17,879 nt of DNA from positions 1 through 17,879 of the forward strand of contig JAJYPA010000118.1 in the NCBI GenBank assembly GCA_021795795.1. The letters run 5' to 3'. Source of the DNA: Pseudomonadota bacterium. Lineage in GTDB: Bacteria; Pseudomonadota; Gammaproteobacteria; Halothiobacillales; Halothiobacillaceae. Positions 17,390 to 17,879 of the stretch are shown piece by piece (positions within the stretch are counted from its first letter, which is position 1; each line of letters opens with the position of its first letter). Made by a program: the position numbers and the translations under genes. Under the pieces are notes generated by a model, which did no database searches, was not told the origin of the DNA, and saw only the letters and a program-made list of their open reading frames with translations.

Positions 17390-17784
17390 GTTTATTCATA
17401 AATCTGCGGTCTATCCGGTTCTTCCACCACCACACCCAGTTGCCCGCCGCACTCAATGGCCCCCACGATGCAATTGCATGCTTGGGGCCGGTTGCCATCA
17501 AATACAGGGAACGTTTACGTGGGCGATAACGGATGAACTTGCCGCCAGTGATACTGGCGATCAGGTTATGCGCCACGACCGGCCCTGCAAACACAGCATG
17601 CACTCCGGAGCGAGCCATGATGATATCGGTTCGGGCACACACGTCGCCAGCGGCAAACACATTGGGGTGCGAGATGCTTTGATGACCTGCATCAACGCTG
17701 ATGTAACCATGCTCATCCAGTGCCAGATGAGACGTCTGCAACCAGCGCGGAGGGTATGCGTCCGGCCGATCCACCTGTTTTGAG
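17361..17784 (-). pseudogene. C-terminal remnant of a FAD-dependent (NDH-2-like, SelD-associated type) oxidoreductase
   Basis: About 141 residues remain. They include ALDEHGYISVDAGHQS and the FAD-contacting HPNVFAAGDVCARTDI. The tail GPKHAIASWGPLSA and WWWKNRIDRRFMNKH resembles the C-terminus of the pyridine nucleotide-disulfide oxidoreductases that occur alone or fused to selenide-water dikinase. The N-terminal FAD and NADH Rossmann motifs are absent. Reading upstream, similarity stops around 17784 and an in-frame TAA lies near 17813; the adjoining DNA looks like an IS66-type end, which explains the truncation. A GTG at 17801 could start a short product but it would lack cofactor binding. 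It ends at TAA 17361, inside the nrtS-like gene start. Confidence 0.7.
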
Positions 17785-17879
17785 GTAAAGGAGTCTGGCA
17801 CGCTGTGATTTTACACAGTGGAGCCAAGGCATGGAAAGGAAGACGCGACGGGAAGAATGGGAAGAGCGGTTGAGGGGGT
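17785..17879 (+). mobile_element. Left end of a probable IS66-family element (partial, cut by the window edge)
   Basis: From 17785 the sequence begins GTAAAGGAGTCTGGCACG, in keeping with the 5'-GTAA start of IS66-family ends. It contains a short inverted repeat, CTGTG (17802-17806) and CACAG (17814-17818), and then a GGAG ribosome site and an open frame at 17831. Similarity to the oxidoreductase stops exactly here. Only 95 bases are visible, so the family call is tentative and the boundary is inferred. Confidence 0.45.
17831..17879 (+). CDS. Start of a probable IS66-type accessory protein (TnpA-like), partial
   Basis: ATG at 17831 with GGAG at 17820-17823, open to the window end, giving 16 residues (MERKTRREEWEERLRG). 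The basic, Trp-containing start followed by an Arg/Glu-rich helix resembles the N-termini of the small helix-turn-helix accessory proteins encoded first in IS66-family elements. It is too short to prove. Any other transposase-associated or small DNA-binding protein is possible. Confidence 0.4.
   Translation, partial: MERKTRREEWEERLRG

Overview
The window reads as a metal-resistance and accessory region from a Gram-negative, probably betaproteobacterial, chromosome or large mobile element. The basis is GC-rich coding DNA, a MerR/MerT/MerP set with the usual proteobacterial residue numbering, a GrxC-type glutaredoxin and an NrtS-like protein. The lineage is an inference from gene content (a Gallionellaceae/Nitrosomonadales-like bacterium would fit) and no search was run. 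Most genes are on the minus strand. Both edges of the window lie inside insertion sequences of different families.

Left part (1-5012): mercury. The right end of an IS21-family element (1-122, with the last codons of istB) abuts and rewrites the 3' end of a CcdA-like membrane gene. On the minus strand a canonical mer operon, merT-merP-merF-merA, is driven from a textbook operator shared with divergent merR (4554-4584). Downstream lie a Cys-rich thioredoxin-fold gene and then a coupled trio: a second metal-sensing MerR-family regulator, a CxxC thioredoxin-like protein and the CcdA-like protein. The lone thioredoxin gene and the trio each have a MerR-type promoter, and the two operators share a half-site, so they may form a second regulon attached to the mer operon.

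Copper part (5205-8093): a P1B-type ATPase with an N-terminal YHS domain and two heavy-metal-binding (CPMHPE...CPKCGM) modules, followed by a small SHOCT-domain membrane protein.

Arsenosugar-type operon (8094-13810, minus): arsS (radical SAM), a peroxiredoxin-like protein, a TMEM64/DedA membrane domain fused to a mercuric-reductase-like flavoprotein, two arsenosugar-type glycosyltransferases (TIGR04283, TIGR04282) and a secreted DUF3047 protein. Genes overlap by 4 or 14 bases or lie 1 base apart, so this is one translationally coupled unit. No arsM methyltransferase is present.

Right part (14008-17879): glutaredoxin 3 and a YiiX-like papain-fold hydrolase on the plus strand, ending at a good hairpin terminator. 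Next is a visibly more AT-rich pair, a four-helix membrane protein and a divergent MarR regulator sharing an operator-rich promoter. A minus-strand set follows: nrtS-like membrane protein, ECF sigma factor and zinc-finger anti-sigma factor, with overlapping ends. Upstream of these is the C-terminal remnant of a FAD-dependent oxidoreductase, cut at about 17785 by what looks like the left end of an IS66-family element.

No tRNA, rRNA or CRISPR array was seen, and no gene-free stretch exceeds 300 bases.
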